Of a stretch of 64,000 bases of DNA, positions 10,393 through 21,521 are shown in pieces. The translations under genes and the position numbers were made by a program. Under the pieces are notes generated by a model. The model did no database searches, was not told the origin of the DNA, and was given only the letters and a program-made list of their open reading frames with translations. Every line of letters begins with the position of its first letter. Within the stretch, counting starts at the first letter, position 1. This stretch comes from Elephas maximus indicus. Lineage: Eukaryota > Chordata > Mammalia > Proboscidea > Elephantidae. Location of the stretch: assembly GCF_024166365.1 (NCBI RefSeq), contig NC_064820.1:58815501-58879500 (forward strand), in the 5' to 3' direction.

Positions 10393-11829
10393 CGGAGTGA
10401 AGAGGGAAAGGACTCCTTTTGACAAAACAATTGTTTTTCAAGGTGGGTTAAGATGTTTTTCTTTTCTTCTGATCCTGAACTGCAATAACTTTCTATTTGA
10501 GCCAGTGTGTGGAAAAGTCTGGACCATCCACTGTATTTTTTAAGAGTTGACCTGTTAGGTGAAATATGAGGAAATGTGATCTATTTTCTTTCTTTTTTTT
10601 TCTTTCTAAACAGCTATTTAAATACAGATAACATTACACATGACAAACTGGAGGAGCAGGTTCCACCACACTACCCAACTCACCTGTTACCTGATATCTC
10701 CACTCAGATAGAACCAGCAATGAGGTGTAACAGGATTGGAAACTTGCCCAAGATGAGCCCTCAAATGCAAAAAGGAGCCCTCATGTTGAGAACTGTGGGG
10801 GTCGGGAACAAATCACTGCTTGACATAGGCCACTCACATAATTTCAAAAGAGTATAAGAACCCCAGACAAAAGGGAATTTTAGAAAAGTCAAAGTAAAGG
10901 GACTGTATAACATGTAAATTTTCTTAGAAGATCAAGCCAAGGAATGTAAAACGTTCATGAGCACTTGAGTTTTATCCATGGAACTTAAAGTTCTAACATT
11001 TCCACGCAGCTTCTGGCAAAAAAGGGTGAGCACTGCCTCGTGTGGTAAATGCCATTTCCTTAAGATGACACAGATTTCTTATTAAGTTCGTTTTTCTAGT
11101 GGTTATTCAGTATGCACAAATAAAATTGAATATATAAATGCTATAACATTTTCCACAAATGTCACAGAATTATATGAAGGATCGTTTAAAATAAATGTGT
11201 TTAGCACCTATTTTTTGATAGCTCATTGGCTGAAAACCTGCATGTTTACTTCATTGCCTCTGGCAGTTGGAAAAAAAGTTTTCAAGAGTAACGTTCAGCA
11301 CTTGGGGAAGTTCAATGATATACTGAAACATTCATCCAGAGACCTGTCTTCTGTGCCCACAACCTGTAAATGAAGAGTGAGAGCAATTGGAAGTTTCCAG
11401 AAATGGCTCCTATTGTGGAAAATGACTTAACCTTTGGAGCATCCGTTTTCTTCTTATAAAACTCGGGCATAATTTAAATATAAAAGTAACTAAGTCGTTT
11501 CTCAGTCTCTTCCAGCTCTAAAGAACATAATTCAAAGCTGCTAAAAATAAATACTTTAAAAATTGACTCTATATTTTGCAGTGAAAAGGGGAAGGACTAT
11601 AGGATATTTTGTACCAGAACTTTAAATACGCTGCTGTATCAATTACAATATTATCAAGACGTTTTTGTTCCTGAAAAAAATTTTAAAAAGTTCCAGGGTG
11701 GCATCTGCCTTGCAGAGAGAGTTGTTTTGAGTAGCCAGGTTCAGGAAACAGTCCCAGCTACTCCCGCTCAGCTGCCAGACGCTTCAGTTGGAATATTAAA
11801 GAGCAGGTTTTAGGGGACGGTGTCCCAGT
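10393..11829. other. Downstream flank of MCIDAS, largely unique
   Basis: I see no young transposon here. A MIR-like core ('gacttaacctttggagcatccgttttctt') lies near 11405-11520. This region would hold the MCIDAS 3' UTR; no unambiguous minus-strand AATAAA was found close to the stop codon. The plus-strand frame at 10576-10857 has no recognisable domain. Confidence 0.5.
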
Positions 11830-14715
11830 TCAACTGGGGACCCAGCGGAATTTGTAACCCCCACTGGCTGTCCGAATGGTGAAGGCGTTGCCCTGGGGGA
11901 AGGCGAGAGTGCGGATGGTGCTGTGGCTGCGTATGGGGGTACTGAACGAGCCGCCCTCCTCCAGTTCGCTGTGGCTCAGGTTCAGCGCGCTCCGGCTGCA
12001 GTCAGTCCGCAGCCCACGGAAGGCGCCGTGCAAGTTCCCGGGCCTGCCGTCGGTGCTCGCGGGCTCCGCCTGCAGCCGCGGCCGCTTGGGGTCGTGGCTC
12101 TGCAGGGCTTCATCACAGCGCTCGGAAATCTCCCTCAGGATGGCGTCCACTTCGGCACAATCCTGGCCGGCAGCACTGAACAGCTCCTCCAGGCTCCTTT
12201 TGGTCGTCGCCTTGAGCTGGAAGGGCTCTGCCGCCGCCCAGCAGTCCCGAGACTGCGTGATCATCAGCTTCTGAGAAAGATGGGGCAGGAGTGCACTGAG
12301 ACACGTGAAGGGGGCGGCTCCGGGACCAGCTGGGTCGCAGAAGCTCAAAGGCGACCCAAGCGTGCAGCACACCGCGCAGACTCGGCGCGGTTTACGCGCC
12401 CCCTGCAGGTGGCTCAGCGAACTTCCAGAGGTTCGCCCTGCTTCTCCCTAGCCGCCCTCCACCTCCCGCCTCGCCAGGTCCCAACACCGGCAGTGGGGTA
12501 GGGGGTGCACAGGAACAGTTCCGACGTCCTGCAGAGTCTTGCATGCCTGTGCCTCACTTACATCCAGTACCGAGGCCAGGTGCCGGGTCCGGCTGGCTAG
12601 TTCCTTCAACTGCACGTTCCGCTCTTTGAGTGAGGCAATCTCCTCCTGCTTCTGGGTCAGCGTCACGTGCAGCTGCAGGGAGAGGAGACCCAAACATTCA
12701 GGCCACCGTGCTCGGTCTCGTCTGCATGTTCTGCATGAAATAAACCCAGATCCTAACGTCTTGTCAGGAACTGAGGACCCAAGGGCATTACACAGGTGAA
12801 AATAATAATCGGTTCTTTGGCTTTTTTTTTTACCAAGCATTTCGACAAAATGTATAGAAATTAATCCTCGACTTGGGCAACATGCAGATCTAGATTCTAA
12901 TCCAGATATAAAGTTCAACCTTCCGATGCCTCTTTTCCGTCTCTGTAAAATGAGGCTTGTACCTACCTCCACAGGTGGTTGTGAATATTAAACGAGAGTA
13001 GAAAGTAAATTTATAAGCACAATGCCAGGCACTTAGAAAGCTCTCAAAAATTATCGGAGGCCCTTTTAGAAATCCTTACAGCGCAGTGGAAGCTGAGGCG
13101 GAGCCGCTGGAGCAACAGCAGCTAAGTCTAAGACCACCAGCCGGTTCACTGGTTCTGACGTCCGCAGGGGCGCACCTGTGCCCTGGCGCGGCCAGGGTGA
13201 CCACCACTTGCGCCCATCCCTCTGCCCCCGCCCCAGGATTCCTGGCCGCCTACTTGGTTATTCTCCACGAGCGCGTCCCCCAACGCCCTCTGGTTCTGGT
13301 CGGCCACCTCCTTCCAGTACTGCTCCGGCGGGGGCACGTCTGGAGGGCACAGCGGCGGTGATGGCAGTGCCCGCGGGTCTAGCGGCGGGGACAGGCAGGC
13401 TCCGAACGGCGACACATCACAGGGCGAGAAGGGGAAGTCTCCATCGACCAAGGGGGGTGACATCAAAGAGGACGAGTCTGAGGGAAAGAGCGTGAGCTGG
13501 GTTTACAGCCTCTGACCTGTGCCCTGCGTCGGGGGTGGGGGGCGAAACACCACGCCGGTAAGGGGTTTATGGGGGAAGTTTCTCTTTATTGACTACAGCA
13601 TCCCTCACTCCGTTACACCTACCGTCCCCAGGCCCTCCCTGATTTATCCTGTACACACACAGTGGGCACTCAATTTTTGTCTACTGAATTGATCTGAACT
13701 GAACTGACCCTTCATGGTGGCCAGGGCAAATTTGCATGGGCCTGGAAGAGTGACACAGCGCCTTCGCTCTTGTCCACATTCCTTCACTCCACCGCTCCCT
13801 CACCGCACCACAGCGTGGGCTCCCTCTGCTAGAACGCCCTGGGCGAACCGAGAAAGCTCCAGATCCAGCCGTTCATCTTCTGCATTAAGGAGCGGGTGGC
13901 GGGGAGAGGAGGCTAACTGTGAACGAGCCTCTTTGAGTTGTTGCTGACGAGTCACTGACAGCTGGCTGGGGTATTTTATGGCCACGAAATCTGGGGTGTG
14001 GGACACCCTGGCCGCTGTTTAACTGCAAGGAGGCTGGACTTGCCTGCAATAAGATCATCCACCGTGTCTCTGAAATCCTGCAGATCAACAAAGTCCGGCT
14101 CCGCTTGCAGAGAATGGCTCTGAAATAAAGCAAAGGTGTAAACTATTTAATGTCAAGTCTGGAGGGTGCAGAACACGTCCTAGAGGGACAGACATCCTCC
14201 CCGATTCAGCGGCGGATCTGCACACACTAGTGTTCGCAGCCAAATTTCGTACATGCAAATCAAAGCTCTCTCCCGGGCAAGGAGCCCAGCAGGCTTGCAC
14301 CGCCATGGTGGCGAGGGCACGCACGGAACCAGGACCAGGTCCGTGAGGCTCCAGTCCCCACATCCCACAGGGAGCGGAGACTGTTCAAGGCCTTGTGTCC
14401 CGCGTCGGTCCTTCCGCGCTCGGCGCAGTGGCCCCACTCTAGAGCCGAGTCACCGGCGGCTCTCACGGCCCCGCGCCCCGCCTCACTGGCGGGTCACTAG
14501 CCAACCAGCTTCCTCGTGAGACCCCAAGCGTTCCTCACTCGCCGACAGAACCTTACCCTCAGACTTACCCCCGACAGGCCAGGCCGAGGTGCCACCGCCC
14601 TTAGAGCAGAGAGCCAAGAGTGAGAACACCCGTCTTTCCTCCCAAGACCCGACAGCGTGTGGGGTCCTTCAAAGCAGTAACTTGAAGCCACGTTCCCCGT
14701 TGAGACGCGCGCGCG

Positions 14716-14746
<31 letters not shown>

Positions 14747-17700
14747 CCACTACATAAAGGAACAGAAAGGCAGGCTATAACTTAAGAGGTCAGGGATGAT
14801 ATGGAAAGCGCTTCTTTCAGCCCACAGCAAGGATGGCTCCTACTATAATTTTCAGTTTCTCAAATAGGTTGAGTTGATTTTTCAAGATATGCCTCTGGCA
14901 TCTTGAACTGGACGCTCCCCTAGGTTCCCGCAGTGTGTCTGGGTGGAGGAGGAGGAAGTAAGTGGTAAGAGGCTGATGGCTCGGGAGCCTTTTTATTCCC
15001 TTAATTTGTGGACACTGACAGTTGACAAAACTTTTACAGGGAATCAGTTAATCCTCATATCAATCCTGGAAGTTGGCAGGGCTGGGAAATGACTCCTCTT
15101 CCTGGATGGAGAAGCTGAAGCTCAGAGTTTAGTTGCCCAAAAGAACCCACCTAGGAAACGATGGAATCACAGCTCCTGTTCAAGAAAACTGATGCCTATT
15201 TTAACCCTCTTTACTCTAAATCTCATTGCCTCTAGTGTTTATCTTCCATTTGAGAAAGTCTGGCTTCCACCAAAGACAGCACTGGGAAGGAGAAAGGAGT
15301 GTCTCAAGGGGCAAGGTGTGAGGCATGCATCAGTACTCCCGTTAGAAATACCTGTTCTACTGACTGCAGTGACATTCCACTATTACTGATTCATTCCTTT
15401 GTGTTAATCATACTCTTCTCCCAGCACTTCTTCTTTACTATTCAAATATTTCTGAGAAGAGGAACTTATTCTGACTCTAATTTCAAAGAACAGACAAGTT
15501 TATCAGTTTTCCATGGGGATGAGAGATGGAAGCATGGAGGCCCCTGCAACCATTTGGGAACTGAGGCTATATAAGGGGAAATGGTTTAGAAAGGAAGAGC
15601 TGAGGGCCTCAGACAAATCATGTAGCACAAGTTCTGTCCTGGCTGAAGGGGCCAGAAATGAGACTCATTCTCCATGGGCTAAAGATCTCCCTCAGAAGAG
15701 GCTTGGGAAAAGGCCTTACTTAGCATGAGGAGGCAGGAGGCCAACTCAGGAACTGGGGCCCAGGAGATGTTTCCTCCCACTTTAAGCCCCATCTTGACAC
15801 ATCCTGGACCTCAGACATTTCTGGAGCACTTCCTCTCTCAACCCACCTTCCTCAGCAGGCAGGGGCCTGGGAAATACGATCAGAGTGGTCATATTGGTCA
15901 TACTGGTCAGTTGTCTTTCCAGGGGATATTCCCCTAAGGGCCCCTCTCCCTCTCCACCAGCTCTGGTTTCCCCAGGAAAAATCCTGGACCTTTTGGTCCA
16001 TCTGCTGTGAGCTCTGTACTTGAAACTTTGAATCCTACCTTCCCAATTAGATTTTTAAAAATCTAGCACTTTTGTAACTACAACAACAGCAAAAATGACT
16101 AACACAGATGGCATGATGTCAAATTAAAATTCTGTATACTTAAACATTTAGCAAGAGTCTGCTTGGTTTTTGCTACTTGCAAAATAAACATGTTGGGGTG
16201 AGGGAGTAAACCAGGCCCCTGGGTCAGGTGGAAGATACTGAGGCAGTGTCTTCCCTTATTTGAGCCTCCAGGTCTAAGAAGGGTTTAGGTCTAAGAAGAG
16301 CAATAAAATAGCCTCTGCAGGGTAATAGCCACTCCCACCTCTTGCTTTAACAATCTCTGCTCTCAGCAGCCACCTATCCTGACTCCCCATGGGCTCTATC
16401 CCAAGGTTCCAAGAGGCCCTTGACCCTGGGAGACACAGGAATATTGCGCCACCACCACCCCAGCTCCAGGAGGTGGTCACATCTTCTGGAGAGTTCTGTG
16501 CTGGGCCTGTCCTCATGGCCCAGCACTTGCTGCCAGGAAGCTGGAGATGGCACTCTTCTGTGGGCTGTTAAGACCTCCTGTCCTTCTGGGCACTCCATAG
16601 CCCACAGATGAGCCGGGCTTCTGGTCTCCCAGACACCAGTGCTGGGAGATACCACCCGCTGCCTGGGGGAGCATCATCAACCCTGGCAAGTGGTAGAAGA
16701 GGGATGGAACTAAGACAGGCTTTGGAGGAAAGAAACAAATTCAAATGTCTCTTTGTTCCATGAGGATAAGCGAAGAGAGCCTTTGGAGGAGGGAGAAGAG
16801 GGCCTTTTTTTTAAGTGCCCAACTGCTGAGGGGTCGTCTCTGCAGAGGAAGAGCGTTTTCTGTCACATTTCTTCCAGAATCTTTCTCCCTCTTGCCTCTG
16901 CCCCCAAATGCAAACTCTCCTCCACTTTTCCAGTCTTCAGTAAGAAGTTAATCACCGATCTCCACTATCGGTAGATGTCCATGGAATGGAAACGGTTAGT
17001 GAATAGCCGGGAAGGAGGTGCTGGGAGGAAAGACAGGACAGACATCAGATGCCCAGCACTCAACTTTTCTCCCACCCACCATCTCCTCGTTGCAGCTCCA
17101 GGGAATGAATGGGGAGGGGAATGGAGACCGGCTCCGCAAAGGCGCCCTCCAGGCGAGCCCCTTGTCCCGAGTTGGTCAGAAGAGCTCCAGGAAGCGGCCG
17201 TTGTTACATATGAGGGAGGGAGAATTTCGGATCCCCGAGGATCAGGTTCCCGCACAATGCCTCCCCCACCAGCCGGGTGTGCCTGTGCTCCCCGCTGGAA
17301 CCGAGCGGCTGCGGAAAAGAACCCTCCGGTGGGTGCGTGAGGCGAAGTGGGCCCCGGAGAAAGGAGTGGTACCTGAGAGGTTGTGGGGTTACCACTAGGC
17401 GGCGCGTCGGACCCGAGTAGCGAGGAGCAGTCAGCGAGGTCCTGCAGATCTATGGTGGTGAGGGCTGCGCGGGGAGACCGAGAGACAGGCGCCCGCGGAA
17501 CCCTAAGTCTCCCGGCCAGTGCTTGCCCCGGGACCCCGGCCAGGGCGTCAGAGCCAGAGCAGGAGACGCTCCTCCGACCGCGAGCGCCGCACTCAGCCGG
17601 CGCGGAAAACCCGAGGGGACGCGCGGGGGGCCACGGGACTCACCTGGGAGCTCGGCAGGCCCCGCGTCCCCGGGATCTTCGTACACTGACACCCGGCTGC

Positions 17701-17941
17701 CGCCGCTGCAGCCAGGAAAAAACTTCTGCGGAGGGGCGAACTAACCAGGCACAGAAACAGTGTTCGTCGGTCAGCCCTGGGCCTGGGGCGCACAGACCCC
17801 GCCCGTCCAGGGTCCCGGCCCCACCTTCCTCTCCAACTTCCTCGGCTTGCCCAGAGGCCGGCCGGCCAGCTCCAGCACCCTGTTGGGACAGATGCTGTCA
17901 AAGGCCCGGCGTCCCGCCGCGCCGCCCCTGCACGCCTGCAT
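11830..17941 (-). CDS. MCIDAS: Multicilin, geminin-family coactivator of the multiciliated-cell programme (7 coding exons)
   Basis: Joined exons: 17941-17825, 17740-17644, 17464-17373, 14119-14044, 13477-13254, 12672-12562, 12270-11830 (TGA at 11832-11830). Phases close at every junction and give 385 residues, the length I recall for human multicilin. Seen: N-terminus [12 protein letters not shown]; acidic [16 protein letters not shown] and [13 protein letters not shown] stretches (about 75-127); proline-rich segment (about 129-178); geminin-like coiled coil starting [15 protein letters not shown], about 179-243; C-terminal TIRT domain (about 340-385) ending KFRWVPS. Family knowledge: multicilin is nuclear, pairs with geminin or GEMC1 through the coiled coil, and binds E2F4/5-DP1 through TIRT to activate centriole amplification and ciliogenesis genes. 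G366 and R381, positions of human ciliopathy mutations, are conserved. The start codon has A at -3. All introns are GT-AG except intron 4, which has a GC donor. It lies about 5 kb downstream of CCNO on the same strand. Confidence 0.97.
12860..13050 (+). repeat. MIR-type SINE in MCIDAS intron 5
   Basis: It shows typical MIR landmarks: a pyrimidine-rich 'ctctgtaaaatgagg' core, then a 'gtgaatattaaacgag' and 'aatgccaggcacttag' end. It is diverged, as expected of an ancient mammalian SINE, and lies well away from the splice sites. Confidence 0.7.
14703..14747. repeat. (CG)n(CA)n alternating purine-pyrimidine microsatellite in MCIDAS intron 3
   Basis: About nine CG dinucleotides run directly into eleven CA dinucleotides, giving about 42 bases of unbroken purine-pyrimidine alternation (14705-14746). 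Such tracts readily form left-handed Z-DNA. The exact count is likely polymorphic. Confidence 0.9.
14995..15190. repeat. MIR-like ancient SINE in MCIDAS intron 3
   Basis: Landmarks are 'aatcctcatatcaatcctgga', then 'ggatggagaagctgaagctcag' and 'gaatcacagctcctgtt', in the order expected of a MIR. It is well diverged. Confidence 0.5.
15191..16980. other. Unique intron 3 sequence of MCIDAS
   Basis: I see no exon, young transposon or RNA gene in this part of the 3.25 kb intron. It holds short local repeats (a 'tggtcata' triplet near 15889-15910; a doubled 'ggtctaagaag' near 16272-16302). Open frames are short and lack family features. Confidence 0.5.
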
Positions 17942-18400
17942 CCTGCCTCGGGGCGCGCTTCGGCCCGGGAGCCTCGCGCCGACTGTTCGGAGGCGGCGGG
18001 TCGGGTCCGGCTGAGTGTGCAGGCTCAGAGGTCGGGGAAGGCGCGTGGCCGGGGAGGAGCCGCGGGGTGGCAGGAGGGCTGGGAGGAGCGCGAGGCCGCC
18101 GCGCGGGAGGGGCGGCTCGCGCCTGAGCGCCAGAGAAGGCGCCTTCAGCCCGGGACAATCTGCGTGCGGGCGGAGTCGTTAAACTCAACCTGGCAACAAG
18201 GCTTCCCCCGGGAGCCGAGAGCGCGGGGTCCCAGCCCGCGAGCGCCCTTTCGCCGAGAGTTGGCGCCGCTGCCCCGCGACTGCGGCGGCGGGAAGGCAGG
18301 GAAGGAGGGGCGGACGAGTCCCACCCATCCACATCCCTGGGTACCGCCATTGCCCTTGTCGGCAGCGGAGATGGAAAAGTTCACGATTCTTATTTTCTCT
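17090..18400. promoter_or_regulatory. MCIDAS: CpG island covering the MCIDAS promoter and first three exons
   Basis: This stretch is strongly GC-rich with frequent CpG, unlike the AT-rich repeats on either side. It covers coding exons 1-3 and about 450 bp upstream of the start codon. I see no TATA box just upstream of the ATG. GC boxes and an X-box-like site (18185-18197) are present. Long open frames on both strands here are by-products of base composition. The transcription start is not determined. Confidence 0.75.
18185..18197. promoter_or_regulatory. Imperfect RFX X-box-like site upstream of MCIDAS
   Basis: The sequence TCAACC-T-GGCAAC has one perfect RFX half-site (GGCAAC) and one degenerate half-site (4 of 6), with a 1 bp spacer. 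It lies about 245 bp upstream of the MCIDAS start codon. RFX2/RFX3 are established partners in ciliary gene control. Calling this site functional is inference and weak by itself. Confidence 0.35.
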
Positions 18401-19030
18401 ACCAACCCCGGTTGCAAAGCACTAAATAACCGTGGAACGACACTCGCCAAAGTTAGACTCCGGCGTCTCCCCTGCTCTGCAGAGGGGTGTAGAGTTCTGG
18501 CAGGAACTCCCCAGAGCAGCCCCGGGGTTACAGAAGTCCCTTCACCAAACCTGGGGAGCCCTCTCTCTCCTATCTCGCAGTTGTCCACCGGATCTCTATT
18601 GGCCTTTTGCCTAGGGCCCCGCCCCGCAGCCCCATCCCCGCACTTTCCGGACAGCAGTGCCTGAGCAGCGTTTAAAAGGTCAACTATGAAAGTGACATCC
18701 ACCAATCCTCCTCCAGCTTCGGAAAACTCCAAGTGGGCAGCCCCGAATATCCTGAAACCTTCGTCTCCATTTCTCTCTCCTCATGTCCTCAGCTGCCCGT
18801 CCAAGTGTTTGCCCGCTTTCTGCACAGCTGACCTCGCTTGCTCTGCGGCGGTCTCGGCTGCCCTTCCGAAGGCCTCTCCCGTAAGCGGCATCTTCAGATC
18901 CTTCGGGGAGGAAGCCTCTCTCTCAGGACCCCATTCCCACCCTCAGATCTAGTTCAAACAATCATCTGAAATTGGAATCTTTGTGTCCTCTCCTATTGGG
19001 CACCTTGTTTGCACCTTATTTATACCTAGT
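18401..19030. other. Unique sequence upstream of MCIDAS
   Basis: It is moderately GC-rich and free of transposons. CCAAT-type elements (ATTGG at about 18597; CCAAT at about 18701) and a GC box near 18618 could be regulatory, but no transcript can be inferred. Confidence 0.4.
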
Positions 19031-19089
19031 AGTAGTGAGATCCTCTTTTAAAGTGTCAGGGTCACTTTCATTTGCATCCATTATCTGGG

Positions 19090-19235
19090 AGCCCTGGAGG
19101 CACAGTGGTTAAGAGTTCAGTTAAGGCCTGCAGTTCAAATCCACCAGCTGCTCCTTGGAAACCCTCTGAGGCAGTTCTACTCTGTCCTGTAGGGTCCCCA
19201 TCGACTGGACGGCAATGGCTTTTTTTTTTTTTTTA
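19090..19235 (+). mobile_element. AfroSINE flanked by ~60 bp direct repeats
   Basis: Sense SINE from 'agccctggaggcacagtgg' to 'gacggcaatggc' and a T-tract. The flanks 19031-19089 and 19236-19297 are direct repeats of about 60 bp, far longer than a usual target-site duplication. Confidence 0.9.
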
Positions 19236-19933
19236 AGTAGTGAAAGATCCTCTTTTAAAGTGTCATGATCCTCTTTTATTTACATCCATTATCTGGGTTA
19301 AGAAACAAGATACCCCTAACAGTGATAGAGGATAAACCAATGGTAGAGCAGGAATAGATTTAGAGACCCTCTGGCCCATTTTACAGATGCAGAAAATGAG
19401 GTGAGGTTAGCCAGCTAGAGTTGGTGTAGTATCTCTAATGCTGAAGCTCTGGCTTTAGAATCAGGCTCCCTGAGAATGGGAACCTGGCTTCACCCATGAT
19501 CAGATCCCTGAGCCCCAGTTCTTAAGGAAAAACAGCAATACTGACCTCAATAGAGTTGCTGTGAAGACAAATGAGATATTTATGTAAAGTGATTGGTGCT
19601 TGGTATGGATAAATTAATCTTATGCACTTCTAGCCTCTAGCTCCTGAGTAGCACAGCCACTAGGCAGTTCATCCCCCAGCCCCATCCTTACCCACTTCCC
19701 AGTCTGTGAAATGAGCAGGAGAGCTCTTGGCTGAGTTTTGGGGGGATTTCTACATACGGAGACCACTATGAATTTTCCAGAACAGGCCCATTTTTCAAAT
19801 ACTCATTAATGGTTCCCCAAGTGGGGTAGAAAAATATGAGCACTGTACGTACAATAAATTGTGACAACACAAACTGGAAGAGCAAAATAATCAGCACAAT
19901 TATATGACTGTCTAGTCTGGATCATTCTGGAAC

Positions 19934-20462
19934 TGATATGGATTGAATTTTGTCCCCTAAAAATGTGTCAACTTGGCTAGGCCATGATTCCCAATATTGT
20001 ATGGTTGTCTGCCATTTTGTGACCTGGTATGATTATCTGTGTGTTGTGAATCCTACCCCATGATTTAATGAGGCAGGATTACCGGCAGTTATGTTCATGA
20101 GGCAGGACACAATCTACAGGATTAGGTTGTATCTTGAGTTAATCTCTTTTGAGATGTAAAAGAAAGAAGCAAGCAGAGTGGAGGGGGACCTCATTACCAC
20201 CTAGCAAGAAGAGCCAAGAGCTGAGTGCATCCTTTGAACCTGGGGTCCCTGGGCTAAGACGCTCCTACACCAGGGGAAAATTGATGACAAGGACTTTCCT
20301 CCAGAGCCAACAGAGAGAGAAAGCCTTCCCCTGGAGCTGACGCCCTGAATTTGGATTTCTAGGTCACTATTTTTTTTTTAGACTGTGAGAAAATAAATTT
20401 CTCTTTTTTCAAGCCGTTCACTTGTGGTATTTCTGTTATAGCAGCACTAGAAAACTAAGACA
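19934..20462 (+). mobile_element. Solo LTR, ERVL/MaLR-like, with 5 bp target-site duplication
   Basis: The 529 bp begins TGATATGGATTGAATT and ends AAAACTAAGACA (TG...CA ends). GGAAC at 19929-19933 is repeated at 20463-20467, as expected of ERVL integration. The 3' part has the AATAAA signal and 'gtggtatttctgttatagcagcac' typical of this class. No internal sequence remains. A second copy lies at 35873-36394. Confidence 0.85.
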
Positions 20463-20467
20463 GGAAC

Positions 20468-20938
20468 CAAATACCCATATCAGTCTTGGCCAGGTGACTC
20501 TTCTCCCAAAGTCACTCTTTTGCAGAAGGACAAGCCAGGCTGAGGGCTCCAGATATTTCTGGGACTTGAAATAGGCAATACGATAAAAGAACAGCTTTCC
20601 CTCAGCCAGCTTAGTGATCCTTTCTTCATTCTTCCTGAGCAGGGAAGGAAGAGGAAGTTCCTGGAGAGTTTAGCATAACAACATATCAGGAGAGGATTCC
20701 AAAGGGCCCAGAGTAAGGCACCCCAGGCTCTGGACAGCACTTGGAGGATGCATGTGGAAAGACGTGAAAGGGAATTTCTCTAAAATTGTTGAGTTTGTTT
20801 GCTTTTTATTTGTATTTGTTGCACATTTTGATTTATCCTAAATTCAGTGGGACACCGCTGTTTTTCCCCAAAGGTTTTTATTATAAGATTTATATTATAT
20901 TCATTATTAGATAGGATTTATAAGATTTTTTTCCATAT
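20468..20938. other. Unassigned intergenic sequence
   Basis: I see no gene or recognisable repeat here. Confidence 0.4.
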
Positions 20939-20939
20939 G

Positions 20940-21240
20940 TCTTGAAGGCCTGTTATGTGTCAGGAATAGTGATGGGTGATTGTAAAAGCATCTCATTAAT
21001 TCCATAACCCGACCCTATGAAGTAGGGTTATTCCCATTTTACAGACGATACTTAGGCATAGAGATGTGACTGGCTTAAGGGCATTCTGAGTAGGAACCTG
21101 AAGCAAATGATTCCAGAGCCTACTGGTTTAATCACCACTTTATACTCCCTCACAACAATCTTTTTAAGCTTCACAACAGCCCTGGTATCAATTGTAAGGC
21201 TCAGAGAGGTTAAGAAATTTGCCAGAGGTAATACAGTAAA
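20940..21240. repeat. MIR-type SINE
   Basis: It contains 'cccattttacagacgatacttaggcatagagatgtgactggctta', a clear MIR core, followed by the 'ttccagagcctactggtttaatcacca' end. Confidence 0.7.
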
Positions 21241-21322
21241 GCTGCAAAAGCTGGAACCTATGTAAGGCAGAAACCTGTCAGAGAAGGAAAACTCAGATAT
21301 TTCCCACTAAAACAAGTGATTG

Positions 21323-21521
21323 AAAAGTAGTGAGACTGCACCCTGTCAAAGGTGGAAAAACAAGGCAGTCTGGTTGAGTTCCCGCTCTCGCGGTTTCACT
21401 GTATTTTCCAATAAAGAGCAATACAAAAGTGGTAAGACTCCACCCTCTAAAAGGTGAAAAACTTGTGACACCTGGAAAAACAAGGCAGTCCCTTCGAGTT
21501 CTAGCTTCACAGGTTTCACCA
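21323..21521. repeat. Diverged tandem duplication (~100-120 bp unit)
   Basis: Two related units lie side by side: 21323-21410 and 21425-21521. Both contain 'gtg(g)aaaaacaaggcagtc' followed by a 'gagttc...gg tttcac' block; the CAAGGCAGTC motif recurs exactly 120 bases apart. I do not recognise the family. Confidence 0.7.

Noticed and set aside
1-11800. Possible exons of GPX8 or CDC20B, neighbours on the MCIDAS side
   Set aside because: Only retrotransposons, L2 and unique non-coding sequence were seen.
12270-12372. Extension of the last MCIDAS exon upstream to an in-frame Met near 12372
   Set aside because: A clear acceptor (TTTCTCAG) at 12271 and the conserved [10 protein letters not shown] start show this is intron.
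11876-12501. Plus-strand frames opposite the MCIDAS last exon
   Set aside because: Shadows of the coding strand; the minus-strand reading matches multicilin throughout.
14589-14780. Thr-His repeat peptide frame
   Set aside because: Translation of the CG/CA microsatellite in an MCIDAS intron.
17383-18126. 247-codon plus-strand frame opposite MCIDAS exons 1-3
   Set aside because: It lies in a CpG island where stop codons are rare, is antisense to confirmed exons and is low-complexity (Pro, Arg, Gly, Ala).
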